From Streptococcus suis (GTDB lineage Bacteria > Bacillota > Bacilli > Lactobacillales > Streptococcaceae), in assembly GCF_002964575.1 (NCBI RefSeq), contig NZ_POQQ01000089.1, positions 118,536 through 182,535 of the forward strand: a DNA stretch of 64,000 nucleotides, given 5' to 3'. A model generated the notes under the pieces. It worked only from the letters and a program-made list of their open reading frames with translations. It was not told where the DNA came from and ran no database searches. The position numbers were made by a program, and so were the translations under genes. Numbering within the stretch: position 1 is the stretch's first letter; each line of letters begins with the position of its first letter. Of the stretch, positions 28,802 through 37,841 are shown piece by piece.

Positions 28802-28911
28802 ACACGCCCTACAAGCTGTGTCAAAAAGATAATTTCTCCAAGTGTTTGTAACACTTGGTCAAAATTCCTATTTTGACTGTGCTTGCTTAACGGGCTTTGT
28901 ATCTTAATTTT

Positions 28912-29991
28912 ATGAACATCTATGATCAATTACAGGCGGTGGAAGATCGCTACGAGGAACTTGGTGAATTGTTGTCCGACCCAGATGTAATCAGCGATAC
29001 CAAGCGTTTTATGGAGTTGTCTAAGGAAGAAGCGGCAACTCGTGACACGGTTACAGCCTACCGTGAATATAAGAATGTTCTTCAAAACATTGTCGATGCA
29101 GAAGAGATGATTAAAGAATCTTCTGGTGATGCTGACTTGGAGGAAATGGCTAAGGAAGAACTCAAACAAGCTAAGGCTGATAAAGAGGCTTACGAAGAAA
29201 AGCTGAAAATCCTTCTTTTACCAAAAGACCCTAACGATGACAAAAACATCATCTTGGAAATCCGTGGTGCCGCAGGTGGTGATGAAGCTGCTCTCTTTGC
29301 AGGCGACCTCTTGACCATGTACCAAAAGTATGCAGAAGGTCAAGGCTGGCGTTTTGAAGTCATGGAGGCTTCTTATAATGGTGTCGGCGGTATCAAGGAA
29401 GTGGTTGCCATGGTCTCTGGTCAATCCGTTTATTCAAAACTCAAGTATGAATCAGGAGCTCACCGTGTCCAACGTGTCCCTGTGACAGAAAGCCAAGGTC
29501 GTGTCCACACCTCAACAGCAACTGTCCTCATCATGCCAGAAGTTGAAGAAGTGGAATATGATATCGATCCAAAAGATCTTCGTGTCGATATTTACCACGC
29601 ATCTGGTGCTGGTGGACAGAACGTCAACAAGGTTGCGACTGCCGTGCGTATCGTTCACTTGCCAACCAACATCAAGGTAGAGATGCAGGAAGAACGGACC
29701 CAGCAGAAAAACCGTGAAAAGGCCATGAAGATCATCCGTGCCCGGGTTGCGGACCACTTTGCACAGATTGCCCAAGATGAGCAAGACGCAGAGCGTAAAT
29801 CAACCATTGGTACAGGTGACCGTTCAGAGCGTATCCGTACCTACAACTTCCCACAAAACCGTGTGACAGACCACCGTATCGGCTTGACCTTGCAAAAGCT
29901 GGATACTATCTTGTCAGGTAAGATGGACGAAGTCGTAGATGCTCTTGTGCTTTACGATCAGACGCAAAAACTAGAAGAGCTTAACAAATAA
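28912..29991 (+). CDS. prfA: peptide chain release factor 1
   Basis: 359-aa factor releasing peptides at UAA and UAG. It has the anticodon-like tripeptide region [15 protein letters not shown] (PVT variant of P-A/V-T) and the catalytic GGQ in [11 protein letters not shown] start at ATG 28912 ([17 protein letters not shown]), matching the family length; the upstream TTG would add five residues. Only a weak ribosome site is seen. The stop overlaps prmC by TAATG, fitting PrmC as its methylase. Confidence 0.96.
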   Translation: MNIYDQLQAVEDRYEELGELLSDPDVISDTKRFMELSKEEAATRDTVTAYREYKNVLQNIVDAEEMIKESSGDADLEEMAKEELKQAKADKEAYEEKLKILLLPKDPNDDKNIILEIRGAAGGDEAALFAGDLLTMYQKYAEGQGWRFEVMEASYNGVGGIKEVVAMVSGQSVYSKLKYESGAHRVQRVPVTESQGRVHTSTATVLIMPEVEEVEYDIDPKDLRVDIYHASGAGGQNVNKVATAVRIVHLPTNIKVEMQEERTQQKNREKAMKIIRARVADHFAQIAQDEQDAERKSTIGTGDRSERIRTYNFPQNRVTDHRIGLTLQKLDTILSGKMDEVVDALVLYDQTQKLEELNK

Positions 29992-30824
29992 TGAATTACG
30001 CTCAATTATTTGCAGCATACGAAGAACAATTAGTCGCAATCGGTGAAGAGGCAGAATCCCTGTCCTTCACCTTTCGTGGCTTAAAGGGACTGAACTTTAC
30101 GGAATTTCTTCTCCTCCTCCGTCAGGAAGTCACACCGACCGACAAAGAAGAAATTGATGCGATTTTTCAGCAACTTTCCCAGCACCGACCTGCCCAATAC
30201 ATTATCGGAAAAGCTGATTTTCATGGCTTGGAGTTCAAGGTGGACAATCGGGTTTTAATTCCAAGACCTGAAACGGAAGAATTAGTCGATTTGATTTTAC
30301 AGGAAAATAGCAGAGCAGGTTTACGTATCTTAGACATCGGTACAGGAAGCGGTGCTATTGCCATTTCCCTTGCAAAAGCTAGACCGGATTGGGAAGTTGT
30401 AGCAGTTGATATTTCAGAGGATGCCTTAGAAGTGGCTCAGGAAAATGCAAGAAATAATCACGTCTCTGTCCAATTTCTAAAATCGGATGTCTTGCATGCT
30501 GTGACAGGTCATTTTGACATCATTGTTTCCAATCCGCCCTACATCTCACCAGATGACACAGATGAAGTTGGGCTTAATGTATTGACTTCTGAGCCCCACC
30601 TAGCCTTATTTGCGGAAGAAGATGGCATGGCTATCTATAGACAAATTGCGGAGCAAGCAGGCGCTTTTTTGAAAGAGGATGGAAAACTCTACTTTGAAAT
30701 TGGCTACAAGCAAGGACAAGCCTTGACTGACTTACTGGCTCTGCATTGTCCCAAAAAACGTATTCGCATTTTAAAAGACCAATTCGGTCAGGATAGAAAG
30801 GTCGTAGCGGATGACAATGGATAA
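29991..30824 (+). CDS. prmC: peptide chain release factor N5-glutamine methyltransferase
   Basis: 277-aa SAM-dependent enzyme methylating the GGQ glutamine of release factors. SAM-binding motif ILDIGTGSGAIAI and catalytic VSNPPYIS are present. Overlaps prfA by one base and tsaC by 14 nt, so these three genes form a coupled translation-quality operon. Confidence 0.96.
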   Translation: MNYAQLFAAYEEQLVAIGEEAESLSFTFRGLKGLNFTEFLLLLRQEVTPTDKEEIDAIFQQLSQHRPAQYIIGKADFHGLEFKVDNRVLIPRPETEELVDLILQENSRAGLRILDIGTGSGAIAISLAKARPDWEVVAVDISEDALEVAQENARNNHVSVQFLKSDVLHAVTGHFDIIVSNPPYISPDDTDEVGLNVLTSEPHLALFAEEDGMAIYRQIAEQAGAFLKEDGKLYFEIGYKQGQALTDLLALHCPKKRIRILKDQFGQDRKVVADDNG

Positions 30825-31413
30825 ACTCCGAACAATCCTCGAGAATGGAGGAGCAGTGGTTTTGCCGACTGAGACCGTCTATGGGCTTTTTGCCCAAGCC
30901 TTGAATGAAAATGCAGTCAACCGTGTCTATCAGTTGAAACAGCGCCCTAGGGACAAGGCCATGAACTTAAATGTCTCAAATCTGAACGATATTTATTTTT
31001 TCAGTCAAAATCCCCCTCATTATCTAGAAAAACTGTATAATAGATTTATGCCAGGACCGCTAACGATTATCCTGAAAGCGAACGCCAATGTTCCTTTTTG
31101 GGTTAATTCTGGCCTGGATACTGTTGGATTTCGTCTACCAAAACACGAAAAAACCCTTCGTTTGATTGCGGAAACGGGTCCCTTAATCGGACCATCAGCT
31201 AATGTTTCCGGACAAGAAAGTGGTAAAGAGTTTACCAAAGTCCTATCACAATTCTCTGAAAAATTGGAAGGGATAGCCGATGACGAGGCCTTGGCTGGAA
31301 TTGATTCAACCATCTTAGATCTTTCAGGACCAAAAGCTAGAATTCTCCGACAAGGCAGTATCAGCCGGGAAGAGATCCAAGCTGCTGCCCCTGAAATAGA
31401 ATTTGAGGATTAA
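30811..31413 (+). CDS. tsaC: L-threonylcarbamoyladenylate synthase (Sua5/YwlC/YrdC family)
   Basis: 200-aa enzyme making threonylcarbamoyl-AMP for the t6A modification of tRNAs reading ANN codons. It shows VLPTETVYGL, KQRPRDKAMNLNV (the K-x-R and S/T-x-N-like substrate motifs) and GPLIGPSANVSG. It is the short form without the extra Sua5 domain. ATG 30811 or the ATG two codons on (30817) could start it. Confidence 0.92.
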   Translation: MTMDKLRTILENGGAVVLPTETVYGLFAQALNENAVNRVYQLKQRPRDKAMNLNVSNLNDIYFFSQNPPHYLEKLYNRFMPGPLTIILKANANVPFWVNSGLDTVGFRLPKHEKTLRLIAETGPLIGPSANVSGQESGKEFTKVLSQFSEKLEGIADDEALAGIDSTILDLSGPKARILRQGSISREEIQAAAPEIEFED

Positions 31414-31416
31414 GAC

Positions 31417-31848
31417 ATGATTCGAAGTATTGAGTTTGCAGATTTGTCAGCGATTAGAGAAATAAATGCACAAGCCTTAGGCTACGATGTGCCTCTTGAG
31501 CAAACAGAAATACAATTTAAACGTTGTTCGGAGTCTAATGGACATACTATCTTGGTTTTTGAGGACGATGAAACTGGTCAAGTATCAGGCTACATTCATG
31601 CTCAAGTCTATGAAAGTCTGTATTCAAATCCTGGTCTTAATATTCTAGGATTGGCTGTTCTTTCAGAATACCAAGGCAAGGGAATTGGTTCAAAGTTGTT
31701 ACAAGCAGTTGAAAAGCTAGCTCTAGACAAAGGATTATCTTTCATTCGCCTCAATTCAGCTGAACACCGTAAACAAGCCCATCGTTTTTATGAGCATTTG
31801 GGATATGAATCTGACAAATTACAATATCGCTTTATCAAGCACTTATAA
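31417..31848 (+). CDS. GNAT family N-acetyltransferase
   Basis: 143-aa acetyltransferase. The acetyl-CoA loop is [13 protein letters not shown], preceded by the beta strand [11 protein letters not shown]. Substrate unknown. It begins 3 nt after tsaC, although RimI-like protein acetyltransferases are common neighbours of t6A genes, so a RimI-type role is possible but not shown. glyA follows 13 nt later. Confidence 0.85.
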   Translation: MIRSIEFADLSAIREINAQALGYDVPLEQTEIQFKRCSESNGHTILVFEDDETGQVSGYIHAQVYESLYSNPGLNILGLAVLSEYQGKGIGSKLLQAVEKLALDKGLSFIRLNSAEHRKQAHRFYEHLGYESDKLQYRFIKHL

Positions 31849-31861
31849 AGGAGTACCGCAC

Positions 31862-33121
31862 ATGATTTTTGACAAAGTTGACTACAAAGATTTCGACAAA
31901 GAAGTTTGGGAAGCTATTCAAGCTGAAGAAAAACGCCAACAAAATAATATCGAGTTGATCGCGTCTGAAAACGTTGTTTCTAAAGCAGTTATGGCTGCTC
32001 AAGGTTCTATTTTGACCAACAAATATGCTGAAGGTTACCCAGGTCGTCGTTACTATGGCGGTACGGAATGCGTCGATGTCATCGAAAGCCTTGCCATTGA
32101 ACGTGCAAAAGAAATCTTTGGTGCTCAGTATGCCAACGTTCAGCCGCACTCAGGTAGCCAAGCCAACTGTGCTGCATACATGGCCTTGATTGAACCAGGC
32201 GATACAGTGATGGGGATGGATTTGTCAGCAGGTGGTCACTTGACTCACGGTGCTGCGGTTAGCTTCTCTGGACAAACCTACAACTTCGTTGCTTACAACG
32301 TTGACGAAGTGACTGGTTTGCTGGATTACGATGCAATTCTAGAGCAAGCAAAAGAAGTGCAGCCTAAATTGATTGTTGCTGGTGCTTCTGCCTATGCACG
32401 TACAATTGACTTTGCTAAATTCCGTGAAATCGCAGATGCAGTTGGTGCAAAATTGATGGTGGACATGGCCCATATTGCTGGTCTTGTAGCTGCTGGTCTC
32501 CATCCAAACCCAGTTCCTCACGCTCATATCACAACAACAACAACCCACAAAACTCTTCGTGGACCTCGTGGCGGTTTGATTTTGACCAATGATGAAGCCC
32601 TTATCAAGAAAATCAACTCAGCTATCTTCCCTGGTATCCAAGGTGGTCCACTTGAGCATGTTATTGCTGCAAAAGCTGTGTCCTTCAAAGAAGTTTTAGA
32701 CCCAGCCTTTAAAGATTACGCTCAAAAAATTATTGACAACAGCAAGGCGATGGCAGAAGTCTTCCTTGCCAACCCGAATTTCAAGGTCATCACAGGTGGC
32801 ACAGACAACCATCTCTTCTTGGTAGATGTGACAAAAGTTGTTGAGAACGGTAAAGTTGCCCAACATCTCTTGGATGAAGTGAACATCACCCTCAACAAAA
32901 ACTCAATTCCTTACGAAAAACTCTCACCATTCAAAACAAGCGGTATCCGTGTTGGCTCTGCAGCCATTACTGCTCGCGGTTTTGGAGTAGAAGAAGCTCG
33001 CAAGGTTGCTGAGTTGACCATCAAAGCCCTTGAAAATGCAGAAAATGAAGCCGTTCTAGAAGAAGTTCGTCAAGAAGTACGTGCTTTGACAGACCGCTTC
33101 CCACTTTACGAAGGTTTATAA
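31862..33121 (+). CDS. glyA: serine hydroxymethyltransferase
   Basis: 419-aa PLP enzyme converting serine and tetrahydrofolate to glycine and methylene-tetrahydrofolate, the ThyA cofactor. The PLP lysine lies in [11 protein letters not shown]. Other signatures are [11 protein letters not shown], and [11 protein letters not shown] start at ATG 31862 ([20 protein letters not shown]) because a strong aaaggag lies upstream and the length then fits; the earlier in-frame ATG at 31790 lies inside the GNAT gene. Stop overlaps the next ATG by one base. Confidence 0.97.
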   Translation: MIFDKVDYKDFDKEVWEAIQAEEKRQQNNIELIASENVVSKAVMAAQGSILTNKYAEGYPGRRYYGGTECVDVIESLAIERAKEIFGAQYANVQPHSGSQANCAAYMALIEPGDTVMGMDLSAGGHLTHGAAVSFSGQTYNFVAYNVDEVTGLLDYDAILEQAKEVQPKLIVAGASAYARTIDFAKFREIADAVGAKLMVDMAHIAGLVAAGLHPNPVPHAHITTTTTHKTLRGPRGGLILTNDEALIKKINSAIFPGIQGGPLEHVIAAKAVSFKEVLDPAFKDYAQKIIDNSKAMAEVFLANPNFKVITGGTDNHLFLVDVTKVVENGKVAQHLLDEVNITLNKNSIPYEKLSPFKTSGIRVGSAAITARGFGVEEARKVAELTIKALENAENEAVLEEVRQEVRALTDRFPLYEGL

Positions 33122-34095
33122 TGGATATATTTGTAAAAAAAGCTATTATACATCAATTTAGTCCTGACGACACTGAGCTGGTCCTTGCTGACCAGCTTTT
33201 GACTGTCAGTCCGAAAATAGAAGAATATTTGCGCAAGAAAATCAAACGTGTCTTTTCTGATGAAGCAAAAACTGGACAATTTGAAGCAGACAATCCTTTT
33301 CTTGATTTCTTAAGTGAAGATTTACTGACTAGCTCTGTCAAAATTGCTGGTCTCTGGAAAGAAGAATTTTCCATTTCAGAAAATCTTAAAACCAACGATT
33401 TGATATTCATTGAATTTGAACGAAATGGTGTGGAGCATTTCGCTTTTCTAAGGATCGCCTTACGTGAAAACCTTGCTCACGTTGGTTCAGAAAGTGATAG
33501 CCCGCTAAAAATCACTCAAAACAATCTGCCAGGAGCAGGTTCTACGCCAGATGAAGCCTTAATCATCAATCTACAGACACGTAAATATTATTTGATTGAA
33601 AAGAGGATTAAGCACAATGGAGCCTTTCTCCATTACTTTTCAGATAATCTTCTGCAGGTAGCGCCAGCCATTTCTGCCAAAAAATCCATCAAAGCAGTAG
33701 AACAGACCGCACAGAAAATCGCGGATAATTTCCACCAAGGTGATTTTCAGTTTCAATCAAAGGTCAAGTCAGCTATTTTCAACCATTTGGAAGAAGACAA
33801 TGAACTTTCTCCTGAAAAATTGGCTGACCAACTATTCGATAATAATCTGACTGCCCGTTTGAACTTTGTTGACCAGCTCAAAGAAGTTATTCCAGATAAG
33901 ATTTCCTTTGACGAGATTGATAGCAGTCGGCAATTGAAAAAATTTGAGAACCAGAAACTCTCACTCTCAAACGGTATTGAACTGATCGTTCCTAATGCAG
34001 TTTATGAAGATGCTGAATCCGTAGAGTTTATCCAAAACGATAATGGAACCTATTCCATTCTTATCAAAAATATTGAAGATATAAAGAGTAAGTAA
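33121..34095 (+). CDS. nucleoid-associated protein, NdpA/YejK family
   Basis: 324-aa protein matching the 37-kDa nucleoid-associated protein family, which in proteobacteria binds DNA at the nucleoid; its role in streptococci is not defined. The N-terminal FVKKAIIHQF and the conserved region FVDQLKEVIPDKISFDEID support the call. It overlaps glyA by one base and abuts the next gene without a gap, so glyA, this gene and the lysozyme-like gene share a transcript. Confidence 0.8.
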   Translation: MDIFVKKAIIHQFSPDDTELVLADQLLTVSPKIEEYLRKKIKRVFSDEAKTGQFEADNPFLDFLSEDLLTSSVKIAGLWKEEFSISENLKTNDLIFIEFERNGVEHFAFLRIALRENLAHVGSESDSPLKITQNNLPGAGSTPDEALIINLQTRKYYLIEKRIKHNGAFLHYFSDNLLQVAPAISAKKSIKAVEQTAQKIADNFHQGDFQFQSKVKSAIFNHLEEDNELSPEKLADQLFDNNLTARLNFVDQLKEVIPDKISFDEIDSSRQLKKFENQKLSLSNGIELIVPNAVYEDAESVEFIQNDNGTYSILIKNIEDIKSK

Positions 34096-34695
34096 ATGAA
34101 GAAACTAATAAGAGCGATTAGCCTTATCGCCCTTGCTTTTCTCCTTGTAAAGAGCTTCCAGATCTATCAAGATGTCAAACAAGTGATGACCTATCAGGCT
34201 ATGGTTCAAGAAGTTCTGGCTGAGAATGATACAGCTGCCAATGAAGAACTGGTTTTGGCTATGATTTACACAGAAACTAAGGGACGAGAAGCAGATGTCA
34301 TGCAGTCTAGCGAATCTGCAACGGGCTATACCAATACGATTACTGATAGTAAAGAGAGTATCCGTCAGGGCGTAGTCTATTTATCAGAGAATTTACATTT
34401 AGCAGAGGAAAAGGGAGTTGAAGTCTGGACCGCTGTTCAAGCCTACAATTTTGGGCCTGCCTATATTGATTTTGTGGCTGAAAATGGTGGTGAACATACC
34501 CTTGCTTTAGCTCAAGAGTATTCCAAGACAGTCGTAGCTCCCAGCCTTGGTAATACAAGTGGTGAAACCTATACCTACTATCACCCAATAGCCCTCTTGC
34601 ATGGTGGTAAACTTTATGTAAATGGTGGAAATATTTACTATGCTAGACAGGTTCGTTTTAATATGCACCTAATGCGGTTGATGAATATTTTTTAA
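34096..34695 (+). CDS. membrane-anchored lysozyme-like protein (PvaA/Pmp23 type)
   Basis: 199-aa protein with an N-terminal signal-anchor (residues 4-23) and an extracytoplasmic lysozyme/transglycosylase-like domain. The segment [23 protein letters not shown] contains the probable catalytic glutamate and the Q-S-S-E motif. It matches the pneumococcal vaccine antigen A/Pmp23 group, linked to division-site and wall maintenance. Start ATG directly follows the upstream stop. Confidence 0.82.
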   Translation: MKKLIRAISLIALAFLLVKSFQIYQDVKQVMTYQAMVQEVLAENDTAANEELVLAMIYTETKGREADVMQSSESATGYTNTITDSKESIRQGVVYLSENLHLAEEKGVEVWTAVQAYNFGPAYIDFVAENGGEHTLALAQEYSKTVVAPSLGNTSGETYTYYHPIALLHGGKLYVNGGNIYYARQVRFNMHLMRLMNIF

Positions 34696-34778
34696 CAATC
34701 GAGAAAATTTCTTGGTTGTTTTTCTTTTTCTGCTAAAAATGATATAATAATTGTATCGACAGAATGAGGAATGCTAGA

Positions 34779-35534
34779 ATGAGAAATTGTATGATTACTG
34801 GTGCGACCAGTGGCATTGGCAAAGCAATCGCCTACGCTTTCGCAAAGAATGGTGACAATGTCATCATTACTGGACGCAGAAACGATAAATTAAATGAAAT
34901 AAAATGTGATATTGAGAAAAATTATGATGTACAGGTTTACGTTTATTCATTTGATGTTACACAAAATGACCAAGTTATTGCTTCTTGCCAACAGATACTG
35001 CAAGAAGTGGGACAAGTTCATATCTTGGTCAACAATGCAGGTCTGGCTTTAGGCTTGGATAAACTTCAAGACTATGACCTGGCAGACATGATGATCATGA
35101 TAGATACCAATGTAAAGGGCTTGTTAACTGTTACACGCCAGATTTTACCTCAAATGGTTGAACATAATGAGGGACATCTTATCAATATCGGCTCTACTGC
35201 TGGAATTTATGCCTATGCGGGCGCTGCGGTTTATGCGGCTACAAAATCAGCGGTTAAGGTGCTGTCAGATGGTATTCGGATTGATACAATCGATAAAAAT
35301 ATCAAGGTCACAACCCTGCAACCTGGTATTGTTGAAACTGATTTTAGCCAGGTTCGTTTCCATGGCGATACAGACAGAGCGGCTGGAGTTTACAAGGGCA
35401 TTGAGGCCTTACAGGCTGAGGATATTGCATCTTGTGCACTTTTTGTGGCAAACCAGCCGGGGCATGTGCAGATTTCAGATATGACCATTATGGCGACTAA
35501 GCAGGCCACTGGCTTTACCATCCATAGAGAATAG
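34779..35534 (+). CDS. short-chain dehydrogenase/reductase (YdfG-like)
   Basis: 251-aa NAD(P)-dependent oxidoreductase. Cofactor loop TGATSGIGKAIA, NNAG motif in ILVNNAGLALG, and catalytic Ser/Tyr/Lys in NIGSTAG...YAATKSAV are visible. I start at ATG 34779, which has gaggaa 7 nt upstream, rather than the ATG at 34764. Its own TATAAT is near 34743. Closest in type to YdfG-like 3-hydroxy acid dehydrogenases; substrate unproven. A lipoprotein gene follows after 9 nt. Confidence 0.88.
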   Translation: MRNCMITGATSGIGKAIAYAFAKNGDNVIITGRRNDKLNEIKCDIEKNYDVQVYVYSFDVTQNDQVIASCQQILQEVGQVHILVNNAGLALGLDKLQDYDLADMMIMIDTNVKGLLTVTRQILPQMVEHNEGHLINIGSTAGIYAYAGAAVYAATKSAVKVLSDGIRIDTIDKNIKVTTLQPGIVETDFSQVRFHGDTDRAAGVYKGIEALQAEDIASCALFVANQPGHVQISDMTIMATKQATGFTIHRE

Positions 35535-35543
35535 GAGGACCGT

Positions 35544-36314
35544 ATGAAAAAGAACTATTCAATCCTTTTAGCAAGTATTCTGACATTGACAACCCTTGTA
35601 GCTTGCAGTCCTAGTACTAATCAAGCAGGTTCTGAGCCGTCAAGTAGTTCAACTACAAACACCTCTAGTTCTTCGAGCAGTAGCGATACCAGTTCGTCAA
35701 GTGTGGCGGAAGCTGCCACCATTCTTTCCATGGACATCGATTCTCTCATGCAGGGAAATTATGACAGCCTTATTGGGACCTGGCAAAACAGTCGTGGTGA
35801 AACCCTAGTATTTAATATGAAAGGCTTGGTGGCTGAAAGTCAGAATTTACTAGGTCGTGGAAAAATTACAGACGGAATTTTTGAAACAGGCTACATTGAT
35901 AAGAGTATTGGCGAAGTTAGTTTGATGATGGTGCCTAAAGACACCTTGCTTAGCCAATCACTTTATGCTGCTGGAACTGACCCAACGGATACAACACGGG
36001 ATCGTATTTTGACAAAGGTTGGAGCAGGAGAACTGGATGTAGATGCTTTTTACCGTGTCAGCAACACTGCTAGCGAGGGTATAGATCCCCTCAAGAATAC
36101 AGAAACAGGTATTCAGCTAGAAAGTGGTCCCAAGACCATAGAATACGCTAATTCTATCCTTGGTGAGAATAATTGGCGTGTCATCGAGGGAAATTACACA
36201 CGGACTGAAGCTATTCCATATAATGTTTTAGAAGGAAATGACAATACCCACTATTCTGTTTATCAAAATGGTGTGATCGTTAATGCCAATTATCAGATTG
36301 TCTATCAACCATAG
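35544..36314 (+). CDS. lipoprotein with DUF6287-like domain
   Basis: 256-aa protein with a lipoprotein signal peptide ending LVAC (Cys-21), then a serine/threonine-rich linker (residues 24-54). A short motif MDIDSLMQGNYDSLIGTWQN follows, typical of DUF6287 found in streptococcal lipoproteins. The rest has no known motif. Probably attached to the outer face of the membrane. It shares the SDR transcript. Confidence 0.8.
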   Translation: MKKNYSILLASILTLTTLVACSPSTNQAGSEPSSSSTTNTSSSSSSSDTSSSSVAEAATILSMDIDSLMQGNYDSLIGTWQNSRGETLVFNMKGLVAESQNLLGRGKITDGIFETGYIDKSIGEVSLMMVPKDTLLSQSLYAAGTDPTDTTRDRILTKVGAGELDVDAFYRVSNTASEGIDPLKNTETGIQLESGPKTIEYANSILGENNWRVIEGNYTRTEAIPYNVLEGNDNTHYSVYQNGVIVNANYQIVYQP

Positions 36315-36335
36315 GGGATAGTGACATCAACTCTA

Positions 36336-36372
36336 AAAATAAGGCTAGGCTCATTAGGCTTAGCCTTATTTT
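36336..36372. terminator. bidirectional terminator between lipoprotein gene and convergent unknown gene
   Basis: Arms AAAATAAGGCTA / TAGCCTTATTTT around a 13-nt loop. The right arm overlaps the last codons of the minus-strand gene. Confidence 0.85.
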
Positions 36373-37223
36373 ATGCGCAGTTTTGCTGCCTGTTTCTGTT
36401 TTTCAATGATACTGATGAAGGCTGCGAATTCAGTGTCTAGGCGTTTTTGGTAGCTTTTGTTTTGTATGGTCAGATTGTCTAAGAATATAGGAAAGGAGCC
36501 TTTCTTATAGAGTTCCCCTTGGAAAAAGTAGCGTTCGGACAGTTTATCAACTGAAACAAGGGAAGAACGCCATCTACTTTTTCGAGAGTGGGATGGTTTC
36601 CAAGAAATTTTTAATTGTTTTTCGTAGAAATACCAGCCCATAATATAAATTTTGGTTTCTTTATTTCGTTGTTTATCCTGATAGTGACATGGTACAGCAT
36701 AAACATTTCCCCTATTGGTTTGAAGAAAGGGGTGAAAATCTCGTATCTTCTCGTATTCTTTCCGCTGGACAATGTTTAAGGCGCTTGAAGCCTCTATTTT
36801 TTTCTCATCGATGGTATAGGAATAGCGGTAGGGGTCATAAATAGTAGAACGTTCACGCTGTCGATACTGCTCTGCCATTTGCTTAAAAATAGATAGGTCT
36901 CCGTAGTGTTCAACTAGGTTAGCAAGGGCAATCCCCCTCTGATTGCTATTTTTCTCTATGGTAAGGATTTGGCAAGTAGGCCAGGTGCTGACAGGAACAG
37001 CCCCCAAACCAACCAAAAGATTGTCTTTATGAAAATGACTAGCAAAACGTGCCTCGTGAGTGTAACCAACTTCACTATTCAAATCAACAAATACAGCTTG
37101 ACCATTCTGTTCAAAAACAACTATATAATTTTCAGGACCTTCCCAATTTTCACTAATAGGCAGGTTATAAAAATGATGAAAATGGGGTAATGCGAGCAAT
37201 TTTCCAAGTGTCATAGTTTTCAT
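36366..37223 (-). CDS. hypothetical protein, 285 aa
   Basis: No family is recognised. The protein starts MKTMTLGKLLALPHFHHFYN and is rich in aromatic and basic residues, with no signal peptide or clear membrane segment; a basic middle region (HSRKSRWRSS) stands out. I start at ATG 37223 because an extended -10 (TGCTATACT) ends 6 nt upstream of it. The frame is open ten codons further upstream, but that would place the promoter inside the gene. No ribosome site is seen, so the message is probably leaderless. Confidence 0.6.
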   Translation of the reverse strand: MKTMTLGKLLALPHFHHFYNLPISENWEGPENYIVVFEQNGQAVFVDLNSEVGYTHEARFASHFHKDNLLVGLGAVPVSTWPTCQILTIEKNSNQRGIALANLVEHYGDLSIFKQMAEQYRQRERSTIYDPYRYSYTIDEKKIEASSALNIVQRKEYEKIRDFHPFLQTNRGNVYAVPCHYQDKQRNKETKIYIMGWYFYEKQLKISWKPSHSRKSRWRSSLVSVDKLSERYFFQGELYKKGSFPIFLDNLTIQNKSYQKRLDTEFAAFISIIEKQKQAAKLRIK

Positions 37224-37229
37224 ATGATT

Positions 37230-37238
37230 AGTATAGCA
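37230..37238 (-). promoter_or_regulatory. extended -10 of the 285-aa gene, leaderless configuration
   Basis: On the minus strand TGCTATACT is followed by AATCAT and then ATG. The same spacing of 6 nt is found at thyA. Confidence 0.6.
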
Positions 37239-37285
37239 AAAAAAATATTTCAAATCCAGACAAAAGTTTAATTTGTTAAACAGTT

Positions 37286-37334
37286 ATATACAAGTCATCC
37301 CCTTTTTGAGAACAATAGGGGATGACTTGTATAT
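37286..37334. other. 17-bp-arm hairpin
   Basis: Perfect arms ATATACAAGTCATCCCC (37286-37302) and its complement (37318-37334) with a 15-nt loop, between the 285-aa gene and the GDPD remnant. There is no strong T-run after either arm. Confidence 0.85.
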
Positions 37335-37540
37335 TATTCCTGTTTTTTATTAAGTTGCCTTGGATCAAAACCTTCAAAGATTTGCAGGTCAAAGAGGACT
37401 TTGTTCTTCTCATACTCTTGTGGACTTTTGACCGTGTAACAAATCAAAGGAATACCGAAAATAACCTTCATTAGTCGCAGACTAAGATTATTTTGGTAAA
37501 GATGGTCATAGGCGACAAAGTCTGGTCTAGCTATTACCAT
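37334..37540 (-). pseudogene. remnant of a glycerophosphodiester phosphodiesterase (C-terminal end)
   Basis: 68 codons reading RPDFVAYDHLYQNNL, then GIPLICYTVKSPQEYEKNK and IFEGFDP, which is the C-terminal end of GDPD enzymes. The frame extends upstream to about 37582 without a start and hits a stop, so the catalytic part is gone. It has no ribosome site. A decayed copy left by deletion is the simplest reading. Confidence 0.6.
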
Positions 37541-37650
37541 TGGACAGCAAATGCCGTACGAATGTATAATAAATGCCTTTTTCTATGTATATATAGTTTC
37601 AAATAATAATGATTGAAGCAAGTAGAAATAGGGAAAATTTAGTTATAAGA

Positions 37651-37680
37651 AACCCGTAGAAATCTGCTTTTCTACGGGTT
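37651..37680. terminator. 12-bp-arm hairpin, possible terminator
   Basis: AACCCGTAGAAA / TTTCTACGGGTT with a 6-nt loop. T content after it is low on both strands, so its use as a terminator is uncertain. The surrounding 37541-37700 is AT-rich and holds no gene. Confidence 0.55.
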
Positions 37681-37701
37681 GTAGTTATTCTTTCTTCTAT
37701 A

Positions 37702-37841
37702 GCGTCGGGTAAAACAGTCTATCCCCAGACTAGCGACGCTCTTTTATTTTTAGGCGTCGGGTAAAACAGTCTATCCCCAGACTAGCGACGCTCTTTTATT
37801 TTTAGGCGCCGGGTAAAACAGTCTATCCCCAGACTGTTTTA
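37702..37841. repeat. 52-bp tandem hairpin/terminator repeat at the guaA 3' end
   Basis: Units starting at 37702, 37754 and 37806 (period 52 bp). Copies 1 and 2 pair AGCGTCG with CGACGCT and are followed by a T-rich tail. The third pairs GTAAAACAGTCT with AGACTGTTTTAC, the last bases being the guaA stop codon. The array would terminate transcription several times over. Confidence 0.9.

Larger units (their letters stand above)
28524..28820 (+). repeat. 113-bp tandem repeat upstream of prfA
   Basis: Unit beginning GGAAATGAACACG recurs at 28568, 28681 and (as GGAACTGAACACG) 28794, period exactly 113 bp. A partial degenerate copy precedes from about 28524. The block fills most of the 441-bp gap between tdk and prfA. 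Confidence 0.92.

Noticed and set aside
31790..31861. Upstream in-frame start for glyA
   Set aside because: It lies inside the GNAT gene and adds 24 residues absent from the family; the ATG at 31862 has a strong ribosome site.
37702..37841. CRISPR-like regular repeats
   Set aside because: Only three units, no unique spacers, no cas genes; the units fold as terminators.
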